Shown here in pieces: positions 1 to 12,020 of a stretch of 64,000 bases of DNA. The stretch lies in contig NW_026947502.1 in the NCBI RefSeq assembly GCF_034190915.1, forward strand, positions 5,254,785 to 5,318,784, given 5' to 3'. The position numbers and the translations under genes are program-made. The notes below the pieces were generated by a model, which was given only the letters and a program-made list of their open reading frames with translations, searched no databases and was not told the origin of the DNA. The DNA is from Cavia porcellus. Lineage: Eukaryota; Chordata; Mammalia; Rodentia; Caviidae. Position 1 is the stretch's first letter. Each line of letters opens with the position of its first letter.

Positions 1-3000
1 CCAAATGCCAGCACTCAAATTCCACTTGCACAAGCTTGGCGAGGCTCGGGGGGTAGGGAAGTTTGCCTTAGGAAAAGGGGTGTCAGAGGGAAATGACATC
101 CAGATGGCCCGCTAGAGACCCTGCTCTCAGCTGGAGATTCTTGCCCTTCATAGACTCTGGAGCAGTGTTTGAGAGAGTTCCCCAAACACAGTGTAGTTTT
201 AGACCCTACAGAACTCGGGAATTTCCTGAGCTTTGAACTTCTCCAACTTGGACAGTTGGGATTAGAACCTGGGTCAAAACAAAACAAAGCCCCACACTAA
301 GTCCAAGAACAGCAGCATTTCAGGGAGAAGGTGAGAAAGGTGCCCCCCATCACCCTGCTGGCCTGGGACTGCCTGGAAGCTTGGTAGCCGAGGAAGGGAG
401 CTGCAGAAGCCCACCGGGCAGGGGCCGTGTGGATGGGAGAGGGCTCTGGGATGCTGCTCCTGTGAGCAATGGAAAGCCCTTCCCAGCTCACGGAGGGATT
501 CTGGGAGCATCTCAGCAGCCCAGCATCTGTGCTGTTCCCTCCCCAGACACTGCCGAAGCCGTGGCCTGGTGGGACTCTGCACATGCTGTGTGACACTCTT
601 ACGCTGAGAAACCTCTTCCAGCTTCTCTTCATCTCCACACTGCCTTGTCTGGCATGGAACAGTGCTCGGAAGGGAGTCAGGACCCCGAGGGGATGGCAGG
701 GAGGGGATGCTCGAGGGCTACGGGGAGGAGAGGGTAACAGCTCAGGGGTCACCCATGGCTGGCGAAGTGGCACCGGCAGCCCGAGGCTCATCACACCTAA
801 GGTAGGGACCTGTGTTCTGCACACAGTGCAACCCACAGCAGGATGGAATTGGCGTTTTGCCTCCGGATGTGTTTACCTGCCTTCTGTTTGGTTTGGCTTT
901 GCAAGTGTGGTTTGAATGTTCCTAGGAAATTGCACATGGAAGGGGGGTAGGGCAGGAATGCCGCCTCAGGATGCTGATGGCCCCTACTAAAAACAGGAGC
1001 CATGTGTTCTGTGAGCCAATCACAGGTTCATGCTGATTCTCAGGTTCCTATGAGTGAGGCTCTGTCTGATGAGTATAATGTCTGGTAGGGTAGAGTGAGA
1101 AAACGTCTTTCAATTCTTCAGGGGGCCTGCGGGCCTCACACAGGCCTGGGTGCACAGGACACCGGAAATGAGACCTTTTACACGTATACACATCCTCTCT
1201 GGCAGCTGTGGATCTGGGTGTGCATCCTAGTGAAAGGCCAACAGATCAGCCCTGTCTCCTCTCCCAGCCTGCATGCTTCTCGGAAGTTCCCCCAGAGCCA
1301 GCTTACTGAGCTCGCAGTCTGCAGAGCCCCAGAGTCGTGGGAAGGAATTTCACAATGATGTGGTCCAGACTCTTCATGTATAGACAGGAAATGGAGACCC
1401 AGGGGCAGGACCCGTGGGGCAGGCCTTGAGGGTGGACAGGCTCTACCCTGGAATCTCAGGTCCCGCATTCCTGTCTTGCCTAGCGTACCTCCCCTTTCTC
1501 TGCAGCCTGGCCTTTTGTCACTTGTAAAGAAGCGCCCAGAGACAGGAGTAAATTTGGGGGAAGATCCAGGAGGCTGTACTGGGGGAGCGCAGGATTCTCT
1601 ACAGCATGAGGAAGACGCTGGACCCCGGGGAGCTCTGAATAGTGGATGCTTTTGTCATACACACACAGTGGCACATCCTGCCTCTTGCAGCTGCAGCCTT
1701 GGTTCAGGGACCCAGGCTTCTGGCTGACCACCTTATCTAGTGCCCAGGAAGATAGAGGCCGAAAAGATGAGGGTTTCTAAGTCGTTTAACTGACAGAAGT
1801 CATTTGTAGGCAATTCCCAGGCCAGGGTCCTGAGGGGAGCAAAAGCAATGTCAGGGAGGGCCGAGGGTGTTTCCCAGGGAGGCAGCAGGTGGCCAAACCC
1901 TGGGGAGGGCCTGCTGGACCCGGAGGAGGGCAGGATATGAGAGTGACGGGAAAGGCAATCCAGAAAAAGGCACGGTGTAGGATGCTCTTCAGAGCCTTCA
2001 GCCACACTGCCTCCAGACAATAGCTGTTCTCAGGAAGGCCAAATGAGCTGGAACCCCGGCCTGTGCCTAGAGGGCCGCTCACTGAGTCATGTCTGACCTC
2101 TGGACATCGGAAGCCAGACCTCATGGCACCCGAGGCATTGCGGGGAGCAGCTCCCTAGCATCTGTGTTGCCTCCATCTGACATCAACCCTCGCTTTGGGC
2201 GTGAGGTCTAGAAATGGTTCAGGTTCTGAGCTGATACTGCAACAGGGAAATTCACAGGTGGTTGCTTCAAGTGCAACCCCAAGGGCACTGTTTGAGTTCA
2301 GCCTCGAATCACAATTGGCTGGAATTGTTTTCTTCCACATTTGACCAATGCGGCCTGTTTCCCCTGGAGTGATGCTGTTGGTTTTAGCCCCCTTTCTGAT
2401 CTGTCACATTCTGTCCCTTTCAAAAGGGTATTGAACAGTGAATATGCTTGGGTCAGGACTTGAATGGGCAGCCTGATGCTTCTCAGTCGCTGTGAAGAGC
2501 CAGCCTGGTCCTCAGCCAAACCTAGGCCTGGGTACCCAGCGGGTAGGGTGGAGGGAAGATGGGGGGGTTCACTCATAGTAATGGATATGGAAGCAACAGC
2601 AGCTTTCTGGTCCCCAAGACTCTGCCCAGGGCCCACAAACCATGCTGGACTTGGCCTCCCTTCCTCAGTACCAAGGCTGCTGCTTTCTCTGGAATGGTAG
2701 TTTTTAGACCTTTCAGGTCTGGGGGGCTCCTGGGTGGGAACTGCACCTGGGGACCTGTCAGCAGTTGCTGGGCAGCCTCAAGCCAAGAGCCCAAAAGGCA
2801 GCTACCTCAGAGACCCCCCATCCTGGCATCCCGAGAAGGGTGGAAAGGAAACTCAGTCCAGGAGCAAGGATGACACTTCCCAGGCCACTGTCCACATCAG
2901 CCCTGGGAGCCAGCCTCCTGAGAAACACCATACATTGCAGGGGTCAGACACACGTGTCTGGCAGTGGGGTAACTCGTGGCTCAGAGGCACTGGCTAGGAG

Positions 3001-4559
3001 GTTGCCGAGTGCTCGGTCTGCACCTGCTATGAGGGTTTGCCACAGTCCTGGTAGAAGAGGCGGCCCCCGGAGACCCCTGAGCACATTCTCCCGCTGTCTC
3101 TGTGTCCCTCTCCTGTCCTGGTCCCTGAGGTTTTGAGGAAGACACAGGCTGAGCTAGTGCTTGGCTCCCTGGTCCTGGCCTATCAAGTACCAGCTGCAGC
3201 CAGCTACACAGTCTGGTTGAGTCTTGTTTGCCTGCAGCTCAGCACTGACCAGGCCCAGCCTTGTCCTCCAGGCCTTGCCCGCAGGCTCTCAGCTGAAGCG
3301 TCCTCCTGCCAGCACCCTGACTCACCCTTCTAGGACAGCCATACCCGGGCAGCTTCTGCTGCTTCCTGGGCCAGTCAGGGCCCAGACCCTGCCCTGTGCT
3401 GCTAATTTTCCAATGTCAAGGGTGACACCTGGCAAACGGAGGGGGCCTCACGTGCCAGTAACAGGGCCTTCCTTCAGTTCAGGGAGGGTGTGTGGGAAGG
3501 CCCTGATTAACCCGGAGCAGGGGACTTACAGAGGCTCACACCGAGGGAGCATCAGGAAGCTCCGTCTGCAGCGGAGATAATTCATCACCATTCTGAAGAT
3601 CTGGCTTGGCAGATCTTGTAGCCTGTCCTCCCCCGTGAAGGCACCACCTATGTGAATTACCACCTGGGTTGACCTAAGTCTACACTGTGGGTTGAATACA
3701 GATGGAAGCAGCACCAGGCAAAGCATCTGAACTCCAATCACTGGGGGGACACCCTACTTGAGGCCCCAGAAGATGCCCCCCATCCTCCCCAGCTAGGTGG
3801 GACTGTGCACATAGCAGTCCCTGAGCAGTAGCTCTTGTCACTCAACAAGCATGCACAGAGCCCAGCAGGGCGAAGGCCCGGCAAGATCTGGCACTGTCAC
3901 AGTGCAGGGACGGGGACCTGGCTCCCCATATCCTGGGCCTGCAGAGATGGAGCAGTGTGGCTGGGCTGTGTCCCCTCAATCTGCATAATGGGTATCCTTC
4001 CTCGAGGGGGCAGGGAGGGAGGGCCTTTGGAGTTCATTACCTGTTCTCACGGCTCAGGGCAGGCCTGGCAGGGCGGCCCGGGAAGTCGCTGATCTAACTG
4101 ACTCTATGGCTGCCCTGTCCCACTGCTTCCTGCGGTCCTGATTCTCTCTAGCGGGCACCCCACCCACATCTTCCCAGGCCCCTGTGGGGCTGAGCAGAGG
4201 CCTGGCATGCCATGCGTGCTGGAGACATCTGGCCCTTGACGGGACGGATGATTTGCCCTCTCATGGTGTCACAGCCCTGAGGCTCCTATAAAGGCCAGGC
4301 CTTTTCCCTAGGCACTTTTCCCTGGAAATCAGACAGGGAAATCAGGCCTGCATTCTAGGCAGGGTCCAGGGACAAGCCTAGGATACATTTTCCAACCAAG
4401 ATTTGAGCCTGAAGCACCCTTTTCAACTGGTCAGTGGCCAGATTTCTAGTTTTTAAAGCAGACGAGGGAAACACGTGGCGGGGGTGGCTGGCTCTGCATG
4501 TTTAATTTTGGGTGCCTGAGCTCTGAGACGGAGGGTGAGGCACCTTCAAGGAGCAGCTC
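1..4559. other. Unique GC-rich intronic sequence, no gene seen
   Basis: Open frames here are short, overlap on both strands and resemble no protein family I know. No tRNA, snRNA, young repeat or CpG island was recognised. Ancient, heavily decayed repeats may be present below what I can see. Confidence 0.6.
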
Positions 4560-4950
4560 CGGGTCCACTGATTCGGATCACATCCACCTAAGCAAATGGC
4601 CATGATTACAGCTTCTAAATGACTCGGTAGAGCTAATGGATCATGGAAAATCATGCAGGACTAAAAGTAAATACCAAATGAGAGACTTGGCTGGCTTGGA
4701 AGCTGCGTTGCCAAATGGGAACCCCAGCAGTAATTACACTTAAAATGCTACCGTTTCTTAAGGAAATTCTTTTCCCACCTCACACCTCTGAGTTTCAGGC
4801 TGGACGTTGGAGCTGACACTGCACACAGCTCTCAGAGCTTTAAACAGCAGCAGGCAGCTACAGAACTGCTGTTCCATTCATCAGAGAGCAATCAGCAGGC
4901 CAGAGAAGCATCTTTCCCAAGGTCCACTGATTCAGCTTTTAAGATGATGC
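4560..4950. promoter_or_regulatory. Candidate conserved non-coding element
   Basis: This block is more AT-balanced than its GC-rich flanks. It shows no repeat signature and contains several homeodomain-type cores, such as CAGTAATTACACTT at about 4729-4742, TAATGG and GATTACAG. Composition and unique character suggest an intronic enhancer. No conservation test could be run. Confidence 0.35.
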
Positions 4951-5047
4951 GTGGTGGGTGTTTTAGGGGTTTCTCTTTGAAGAAACAGAAGGAACTGAAC
5001 ACAACTGAAGCACTTGCCTACACGTCATTTATTGCTGTGCAGCCCCA

Positions 5048-5089
5048 CTGGGTGCTGGGTGCTGGGTGCTGGGTGCTGGGTGCTGGGTG
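5048..5089 (+). repeat. Heptamer minisatellite (CTGGGTG)x6
   Basis: Six perfect head-to-tail copies of CTGGGTG occupy 42 bp. Each unit supplies a GGG run with four-base loops between runs, so the plus strand satisfies the simple G-quadruplex pattern. The perfection of the copies implies recent slippage expansion. FSTL4 pre-mRNA would carry the C-rich complement. Confidence 0.95.
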
Positions 5090-7195
5090 TTTGGGTAGGG
5101 AGCATCAGCCAGGGAGTTTATGTAGCACAGATGTGTGCCCACCCGTGTAAGTGTCCCGATGAGCCCCTGGGAAGACGGCTGCTTGGCAGGTGGATGCTGT
5201 ACGGGGGTTCAGAGCTTGGCAGAGGGGCTCATCACACACAGCCAGTGACCATGGATGCCCTTGTTGACCTTATCAGAGTGCAAACGTCCTTTGAGTCCTG
5301 ATCCCAGAGGAGCCTGCTTTGCCCTGTCTGCCTCTGTGGCCCTGACTCAGCCCACAGTGTGCTCTGGAAGCTGTGACCCATCCACTTCCAGGACTGGCCC
5401 AGGACCTAGGAGAGTGTTACAGCTCTATCTACTCTGCCTTTGGAGGACCTCATGGGGAAACACCTGCTCAGAACACCTCTCTGGACAGCTCCCATGGGCA
5501 GGATGTGCAGGTGGTCTCATAACTGTCCTCTGTCACACTGTATTTCCTTACCTTGCTCACTGTCAAAGGTATTTGTCCATTTCTCCTGCCTCAGTGTTTT
5601 TCTGGGTTCCCAGAAACTGGTCTCTTGGGGGAATAAGCTGCAGGCGAATTCCTGGCCACTCCCCAGTGGAGTCCCAGTCCCTTCAGTCAAGGACTGGCAC
5701 AGGGAAGCCCACAGAGGTCTCTGCTCACTGTCCAGCCAGAGCCCTCCTGGCTCCAGCCCCATGTTCCACCAGGATCTGACATCTCCCAGTGCTGGTCTAC
5801 GGCCGGCGAAGCCTGCATGGCCCAGGAAGAACTTCCCATCAAGATGGCGCCTCGTTCAGCATCCCAGCCCCGTCCAGGTCTCCCCACTCAAGCCCCTGCT
5901 GCCCACACCAAGATGCTTTTACATCTTGCCCATCCCCAGCCCTGGGCTCAGCTCAGGCTATTTGTGCCTCTCAAGCGCCTCCCAGAGGCACCAGTGTCCT
6001 CACTCTTGCTGCCTGTCCTCTAGTTCAGGGAACCATTAGCATCCCTGATATCCCCGATGCCCTCCTGGCCACTTGGCTCCACACCTGCCCCACCAACCTT
6101 CCTGCACACAGCAGCAGGGGAAATCTGGGGGCTTCCCACCATGCTCATGCTGGAGCCAACCTGCCCTATTGGCCTGCAGTGGCCTCCACAGCTGGCCTGG
6201 CTTCCCCATCTCATCCCTTTATACTCATAGAGTGGTTTTGGGGACATTCCTCAAAAGTGTCTGGCCTCACCTCTGGTCCCTGGCACCACGGCCACGATCT
6301 TGCCCTACTTTTGATCATCTTTGGGTCTTAGCTGGCACATGGCTTAGTTGACTACTTCTGGGTGGGGAGGGTGCAGCCCCCCCCCCCCCAAGGATTGAGC
6401 ACCTCACTGCCTCTGCCCTGGACCTGTCCACCTTGTCTCTCCTGTCACAGACTAAGAGCCTAGGGGACCCTAGCACTCAACAAGCACAGTTCAGATACAT
6501 GAAGGGAAGAAGAAGCGGATGAACAGAGTCCGAACTGCCGGATGGCGCTCATCCGGATGTGATTATTCCATGCTGAGACTTCTCTGGACACCCAAGCCCT
6601 GGGGGCAGGAGTGTGCGAGGCTCTGGCTGGGACCGGCCTGGAGCACTTAGCCCTGTTCTCTCCTTTCCCTGAGCAGGCAGGAGCTCTGCTCAGTGTGGAG
6701 GGCTGTGGGGACCAGTGTGGCTCAGGGTCCTCCCTCTCATCCTCTTCCACTTTTGCTCCCCTCACATGTGGTCACAGGGCTGAGGGAGGGCTGGCGGGCG
6801 ATGTCTGCCTCCCTGGGAACATGGCACCTGCCAGGGGTGAGCAGAACAACACCGGCCTGCTCGCCTGCAACCCGGATCTTCTCTCCCTGAGTGTCTTTCC
6901 GTCACCTGCTAAAACTCGGCTATAAACTCTTTCCCTGGGGCCATAGGAGCCCTGGATGGCAGAGAGGAGGAGTACTCTGGCAAGCAAAGCAGGGCTCCGT
7001 GTTCCAAAGTGTCAGGGTCTCAGCCCCTCCGGGTGTGGGGAACGGCAGGTACAGGGAGTCCTGTCTCCAGAGGAAGCGCTCCTGGGCTTGATCCCAGCTC
7101 ATCCACCAGGCCCTGCAGTCAACAGCCGTCCTCCTGATGGCACTGGCAGTGGGCAGCGTGGAAGGACTGGAATGGAAGCAAGATCACTCTACTTC
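5090..7195. other. GC-rich intronic sequence, no gene seen
   Basis: Many overlapping short frames reflect high GC rather than coding. A 13-base poly-C run at 6377-6389 follows a G-rich stretch (6360-6374) and could fold back on it. No repeat family or protein similarity was recognised. Confidence 0.55.
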
Positions 7196-7560
7196 AAAGC
7201 GGTCACTTTAATGTTTTGTAATGACCATTATAAGTCCATTCTCTGCACATCGCTAATAAATGACTCAGCGCCATGTCCCATTTCCTGGTTCCTCTAAAGA
7301 CACCAGGAGGAGGCCAGGGAACCATGAAAGAAACGTAAAATGTGGTTGTAGATGGGCCTGAAACCCATTTCTTTGAAGCCTAATTGATGGGAAAAGCTTC
7401 TGGCCCCTGGGAACTTAAAGACCCATCATGCAGATATTTGATTAAGTGGCCCCGTATCACAGACCACATGAAACTGGAAATCATTATCCTGTAATTGCAA
7501 ATACATTAATAAAATGATGATGTGGGTTTGCTGAGGACATAAAAACGGACTCAGATAACT
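7196..7560. promoter_or_regulatory. Candidate conserved non-coding element
   Basis: An AT-rich island in GC-rich surroundings, with no repeat signature. It has closely spaced motifs including GCCTAATTGATGG (7378-7390), CTGTAATTGCAAATAC (7490-7505), CGCTAATAAATGACTCAGCG (AP-1-like TGACTCA) and ATTAATAAAATG. The density of TAAT cores with an AP-1-like site is typical of intronic enhancers. Function is inferred only from composition. Confidence 0.42.
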
Positions 7561-7679
7561 CACTCAGATAACTCCACACAACCGTGCAGTCTGCCCTGAG
7601 ATGGCTGGAAGTCTTTGGCGTCTGGGTCTGTCCGATCAGCCCTCGGTGTGCCTGGCCTGGTTGCCAAAGGTCCCGGTAT

Positions 7680-7790
7680 AGAGGGAAGTGGAGCTGGGCC
7701 TCACTGCACTGGACAGGGATGTGGCCAGTGCTTGCCCAGCATGTGCGAGGTTCTGGGTTTGATTAGCAGTACCCCCGTCCCAAAAGAACC
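7680..7790 (+). repeat. Degraded ID-type SINE
   Basis: The stretch reads like an ID element: CTTGCCCAGCATGTGCGAGG, then a decayed B box (GGGTTTGATTAGC) and CAGTACC with a short A-rich remnant. The A box is poorly preserved, so this is an old copy. Boundaries are approximate. Confidence 0.6.
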
Positions 7791-8070
7791 ACTTCAGGCT
7801 CAGGTATGCAGCACCCGAGACCTCTGAAGTTACTGTCCTTGGCAGGGGGCCACCAGCCCACCTCCCACATGTCCTGTGACATAGTGTCGGGGAGCAGCTG
7901 CTGGGGATGGCAGTGCTCCTCGGACAACTGTGTCAGCCAGTCTTTCTCCAAACTACAAGAAATGAAATGAAAAATGTGTGCAAGAAGTCAAACCACCCAT
8001 GTTAACTCCTAGGGCCTAACATCAGGCTGCGATCACGCCCCCTGCCTGGGAGCTGGTTTCCTGCTGGGCA

Positions 8071-8096
8071 GTAGCCCACTCAGCAGCCCACTCAGC
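8071..8096. repeat. 12-bp tandem duplication
   Basis: AGCCCACTCAGC occurs twice in direct succession, followed by AGCC of a third unit. It is a local slippage product in otherwise featureless sequence. Confidence 0.75.
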
Positions 8097-8387
8097 AGCC
8101 TCCTGCAGCATTTCCCTTGCACGTGGTCCCAGGCGTGCCTGCCAAGTGCCCCTGTGAGTGTGTGAGCAGGGCTGAGGGCTGAGCTGAGGCTGCTGGAGAC
8201 CTTGCAGAGAAGCCCCTTCCCCTTCCCTGCCCAGACTTGTCTTTAAGGGGAGCACACCCAACTGCCAGGACATTTGTGCAAACTCTGGACCTGTGCCCTT
8301 CCCGCACACTAGTGCATTGCCCTCCGCTTGTCCATATCAGGTCCTTTCAGGTCCACCTTGAAGTATGCTTCCTCCAGGAAGCTCTAG

Positions 8388-8500
8388 GTATGAGACTTAG
8401 ATCTGCTACTCATAAGCTGTGCGACCTCGGCTTGCTTAGCTTCATTTCCTTGAATCTTAGTTTCCTCACCTGCAAAGCAAGAAAGTGAAGCCTGCATTGT
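8388..8500 (+). repeat. MIR SINE fragment
   Basis: The order CTCATAAGCTGTGCGACCTC, CTTAGCTTCATTTCC and TTAGTTTCCTCACCTGCAAA matches the MIR core and 3' region (tRNA-derived ancient mammalian SINE). Divergence is high, as expected for its age. Confidence 0.8.
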
Positions 8501-8519
8501 GTTAGCCTCTGACGCTGCT

Positions 8520-8885
8520 AACTTTTTTTTAAAAAAACAGAGATTTATTTAGCTGATGGTTTTGGAGGCTGGAAGCCCAAGAAAGTGTGGCCCTGTGTGT
8601 TTGGTCAGTGACAGCACCACTGGAGTGTGCCCCTCACTGGTCACGGGGTACAGCAGAAAGCCGTGGAGATTCAGGGTCAGACTCCCTTTCAGGTGTCCTA
8701 ACGAGGGTCTGGACAGGACTGCATTAGTGCCCTCTGGAGGGCACTGCCCAATGGCTGGGCACCGCGTCCCATCCCTTAAAGGGCCAGGACTTCCCAATGT
8801 TGTTACACTGCGACCTAAGCTTCCGGCCTGTGAACCCCACAGGACAAACTCCATCCCAGCCACCCTGAGCCACAGCACGCATGTG
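8520..8885 (-). repeat. Old MaLR-type LTR, antisense to the window
   Basis: Read on the minus strand the 3' end gives CAGCCTCCAAAACCATCAGC then TAAATAAATCTCTG, the polyadenylation region typical of MaLR LTRs. The AATAAA is at 8549-8544. Within-window relatives with the same CTAAATAAA core lie at 21.2, 30.8 and 39.3 kb. The rest is heavily diverged and the 5' limit is uncertain. Confidence 0.55.
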
Positions 8886-8899
8886 TGAGACGTACGATT

Positions 8900-9600
8900 G
8901 CTGCCATGCTGCTTATTACATTTGAGAGAAGCCCTGATCTATACTCAAAAGGTAATTTTCTACAACTGAGGTGCTACCATTCGGTCGTGTTTATTTTGCT
9001 GTGTTCCGGGCAGTAAAGGACATCTTTACAGGGAGCACAAGACCCGCTTCCTAGGTTTCTGTTTACTCTGCCAGACGTAATTCTATACCGCCATTCTGCG
9101 GGCAGTGGCCGCAATTCAACTGCTAGTTTATAAATTTCCTCAAGCAATTTCCATTTAGCTAAGGCCAGACTCTTAGAGGGTGGTCATAAATATCAAAGCG
9201 CAGGCTGGCTGCGGGAAGCAAAGTAAACAAAACAAGAAAAAGGCCCAAATCAAATATGATTATTGATCAACACCCAACGGCCTTAATCATTTCTATGCTA
9301 ATTCTAAATATACACATCTATATTGGCATTTTCATTATACAAATACATTGACATTTTCAGCTGAGGAAATATATTGAGCAATTCAAAACTGCAATCTTTG
9401 GAGAACAGAAAATAAATAAAAACACGGTAAAAGGCACAGAAGGGAAAAATGCAGTGAATTCTGCTAGGCTCGAGCTCGCTTGTGAAATATTTTTAGGTGT
9501 CTACATGTGGTGCAACTTTGGCTGAAGTTTTAAAAGCAAAACATGCACCCAATTAAAACAGAAAAGCAAACCCTTCAAGGAGACATCACCACCGGTCAGC
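8900..9600. promoter_or_regulatory. Candidate conserved non-coding element, TAAT-rich
   Basis: An AT-rich block of about 0.6 kb with no repeat signature. It carries motifs such as GACGTAATTCTATACC, GATTATTGATCAACACC (HNF/FOX- and PBX-like), GGCCTTAATCATTTC, GCTAATTC and several AAATACATT/ATAAATA strings. This texture is common in deeply conserved developmental enhancers. No cross-species comparison was possible. Confidence 0.42.
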
Positions 9601-9854
9601 CGTCTTCCTGGTCTTGGCCCTGTGGATGCGGTCCCTGCCCTGTAGCTCCTGCCAGTCTCTGTGTTACGCTCCGTAACTAGAAGTAACTAAGTGTAAGTTT
9701 CTGTTCGCTGAGTCCAGGGTGACCATGAAGGAAGAGGGTTAGCAGTCTCCTGGTGACGCGCCCGCCACCACGGTGGAAAGACACAGTGGGCTCTGCTTCA
9801 AAAGCCACGTGGCCATGTGTGCCACTGTGCTGTGGGGAGGAGTTATTTACTTAT

Positions 9855-10003
9855 TTTTGTCTCTTTGAGACAGGGTCTCACTACGCAGATCAGGCTGGCC
9901 TTGAACTCACTTTGTAGCCCAGGCTGGCCTCAAACTCATAATGATCCTCCTGCCTCGGCCTCCTGAGTGCTGAGATTACAGGTGTGAGCCACCACACCAG
10001 GTT
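9855..10003 (-). repeat. B1 SINE
   Basis: Reads on the minus strand as a B1: plus-strand GAGACAGGGTCTCAC, AGGCTGGCC twice (the internal duplication characteristic of rodent B1), GATCCTCCTGCC, GCCTCCTGAGTGCTGAGATT and CCACCACACCAGG. The duplicated segment distinguishes it from primate Alu. Confidence 0.93.
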
Positions 10004-10312
10004 TAGGAGTTTGTTTTAAACCTTACGGCCAAACAATTCTCTTTCTTTGGCTTCCTTCTATGTCTTAAAATCATGGTTTACTTTGGTTTGCTTAGTATTT
10101 GTTCCTGCATTTCTTGGTCAGCAATTTGTCTTCCCTGGAATTTTTAGCTGCCTTAAAAATGTACCAAGAATGAAATCACATCACGTGTAGGAAAACGAAC
10201 GGAACCAGAGGATGTCGCCCCCCACACCCTGAGCCAGACCCCGTGGAGAAGACAAGGGTTTTCTCTTATGTGGAAGCTGAAGGTAAGATGACCCGGGAAC
10301 AGAAGAGGCAGA

Positions 10313-10340
10313 GGAGGAGGGGTGCAGGGGTGCAGGGGTG
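10313..10340. repeat. Short GGGGTGCA-type tandem
   Basis: GGGGTGCA recurs in direct succession, followed by GGGGTGGAGGG. It is G-rich and locally repetitive, with no other feature attached. Confidence 0.6.
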
Positions 10341-10564
10341 GAGGGAAGGCAGACACGATCAAGGCACAGCGTACCCTTACTTGTGTCGAGGTAAAATGCA
10401 CTAATTTATCCCACTGATTTATGTTAATATTTATAACAGATTGTATTGATTTATGTTAGTAATTATAACTAATATGTTCAGAGCTTTCTCTTTGAAAACT
10501 TTTGGCTTTCTTTTCTGACTCAGCTGGATCCTCTCTCAAGTTTGTCTCCTCAGACTCTCTTCTC

Positions 10565-10668
10565 AATAGGGTGCTGCCCACTAAGTCGCCCAGGCTGGCC
10601 TGGAATTTGTGATCCTCCTGCCTCAGCCTCCCAAGTGAGGGACTCTAGGTGTGTGCCACCTCTCACTT
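10565..10668 (-). repeat. Diverged B1 SINE
   Basis: The plus strand shows AAGTCGCCCAGGCTGGCC, TGTGATCCTCCTGCCTCAGC and CTCCCAAGTGAGGGACTC, then GTGTGTGCCACC, which is the reverse complement of B1. The 5' end and A tail are not clear. Confidence 0.82.
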
Positions 10669-11825
10669 CCCAAGGTTTTTCACATGATTGTGCCATGCTG
10701 GGGCTTTATTTCATTGTATATCTGGCTCAGTTCTGCTTTTTCTTGGATTAACTGTTTTTAAAAAATGTTTTTTAGATTCTGTTTCCATTTTGCTGGATTA
10801 CATCTTCCTTTTTTTTCTCATCCCAGACAGTAATTCCTTTTTGTGTCACTGCATAACTGAAAATGTCTTTATACGCAGCCTTGTTTTGGGGCAGAGATTT
10901 GAGGGCAGTTACCCCGCTACCTTGCAGAGTTAGCGCCGGGCCGAGTCCTCCGTCCACATCCTGGGCCCATCACACGCCTTTCTGTCTGCAAACATCCGCT
11001 CTTCCCTTTATCCCTGCTGTCCTGAAGTTTGGAGAGGGTGCCCAGCAGGGGGCGCTCTCCCATTCTCCCGCCCAGTTCCGGGAGGCCTTCCTTTGAAGGT
11101 TTGCACCTGTCCAGCTCCAGGAGCTCCTTTGCCTCGTGCAGTCCCTGTGACCGTCCCCTCCTTTCCGAGTCCTCTGCCATTTCTTCCCGAGTGGACTCAG
11201 ATGGTTATTACTGCCCCCGGACTGACCATCTGTGTTTCCCACTGTCGTTCTCACCGTTTCCATCTCATCTATGTTATGGAATACTTGGAGTTTTGACTCC
11301 TGCTAGTAAAACTTTTAAGTTTAGCAATCAAGTTTTCAATTTCCAGGCAACATTTCTTCTTCTATTCTCCTTTTTCATAGCAGTCTGTTCTTATTTTATG
11401 GAGTGTTTTCCTCTCAGGTCTCCCTGAGGTTTTTTTTAGAGTTGAAGATGGTTTTTGTGCTGAATCCTCCAGGTGCAGGTGTTCTTCTAATTGATGTTGT
11501 CCTGTTTCTGTGTCCTTGTCCTCTCTGTCTCTGGCCCCTGTGTTTCAGTGCCATCTGTGTGTGACAGATCAATGCATGCTGTCAGCAGACACTGCCTGCT
11601 CTCTGGCTGTGCGGGCCTCCTGCCTGGGGGTTCACGCTGGGCTCTGTCTGAGGCAGGTCTGTCACTTTGGAAAGCTCTGGTGGGGATCAAGCAGGCAGAT
11701 GCTGATAATGCCCATTTTCCTGGGACTTCTGGTTCCAGGAGGTCAGATGGGTGGATATTCCTCTCCTCAGTTCCCGAGAGAACCTTACACGTGACAATTA
11801 CGAACTCATAAAGACAAAAAGAGAC
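10669..11825. other. Intronic sequence, no gene seen
   Basis: The first part is T-rich and the rest mixed. No recognisable repeat, RNA gene or protein similarity was found. The longest frames (about 130 codons) overlap one another and show no domain. Confidence 0.5.
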
Positions 11826-11876
11826 CAAAAAAAAAAAAAAAAAAAAAAAAAAACCAACCAAACAAACCAAAAAACC
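11824..11876 (+). repeat. Poly-A tract with decayed A/C-rich tail
   Basis: A run of roughly 27 A residues is followed by CC-interrupted A-rich sequence (AACCAACCAAACAAACC). It resembles the tail of a retroposed element, but no element body was recognised directly upstream. Confidence 0.7.
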
Positions 11877-11929
11877 CTGTTCATCATGTGCCCACTCCGA
11901 GTTAGGAAGTTTATAGCTGCTTTATGTCC

Positions 11930-12020
11930 ATGAGATTATTTACTTATTTGATTTTGTGAGCAATCAGGTCTCCAGTTTAAAGATGAGGAACTGGACTACT
12001 GTAAGACTTTTGCTCAAGTT
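11930..12020 (-). repeat. Possible MIR fragment
   Basis: TTTAAAGATGAGGAACTGGA followed by a GCTCAAGTT-like segment resembles the reverse complement of the MIR 3' half. Similarity is weak and only the central motif is convincing. Confidence 0.35.

Noticed and set aside
5790..5880. A CpG-island promoter
   Set aside because: CpG density is only slightly raised over some tens of bases. It falls short of an island and has no associated exon.
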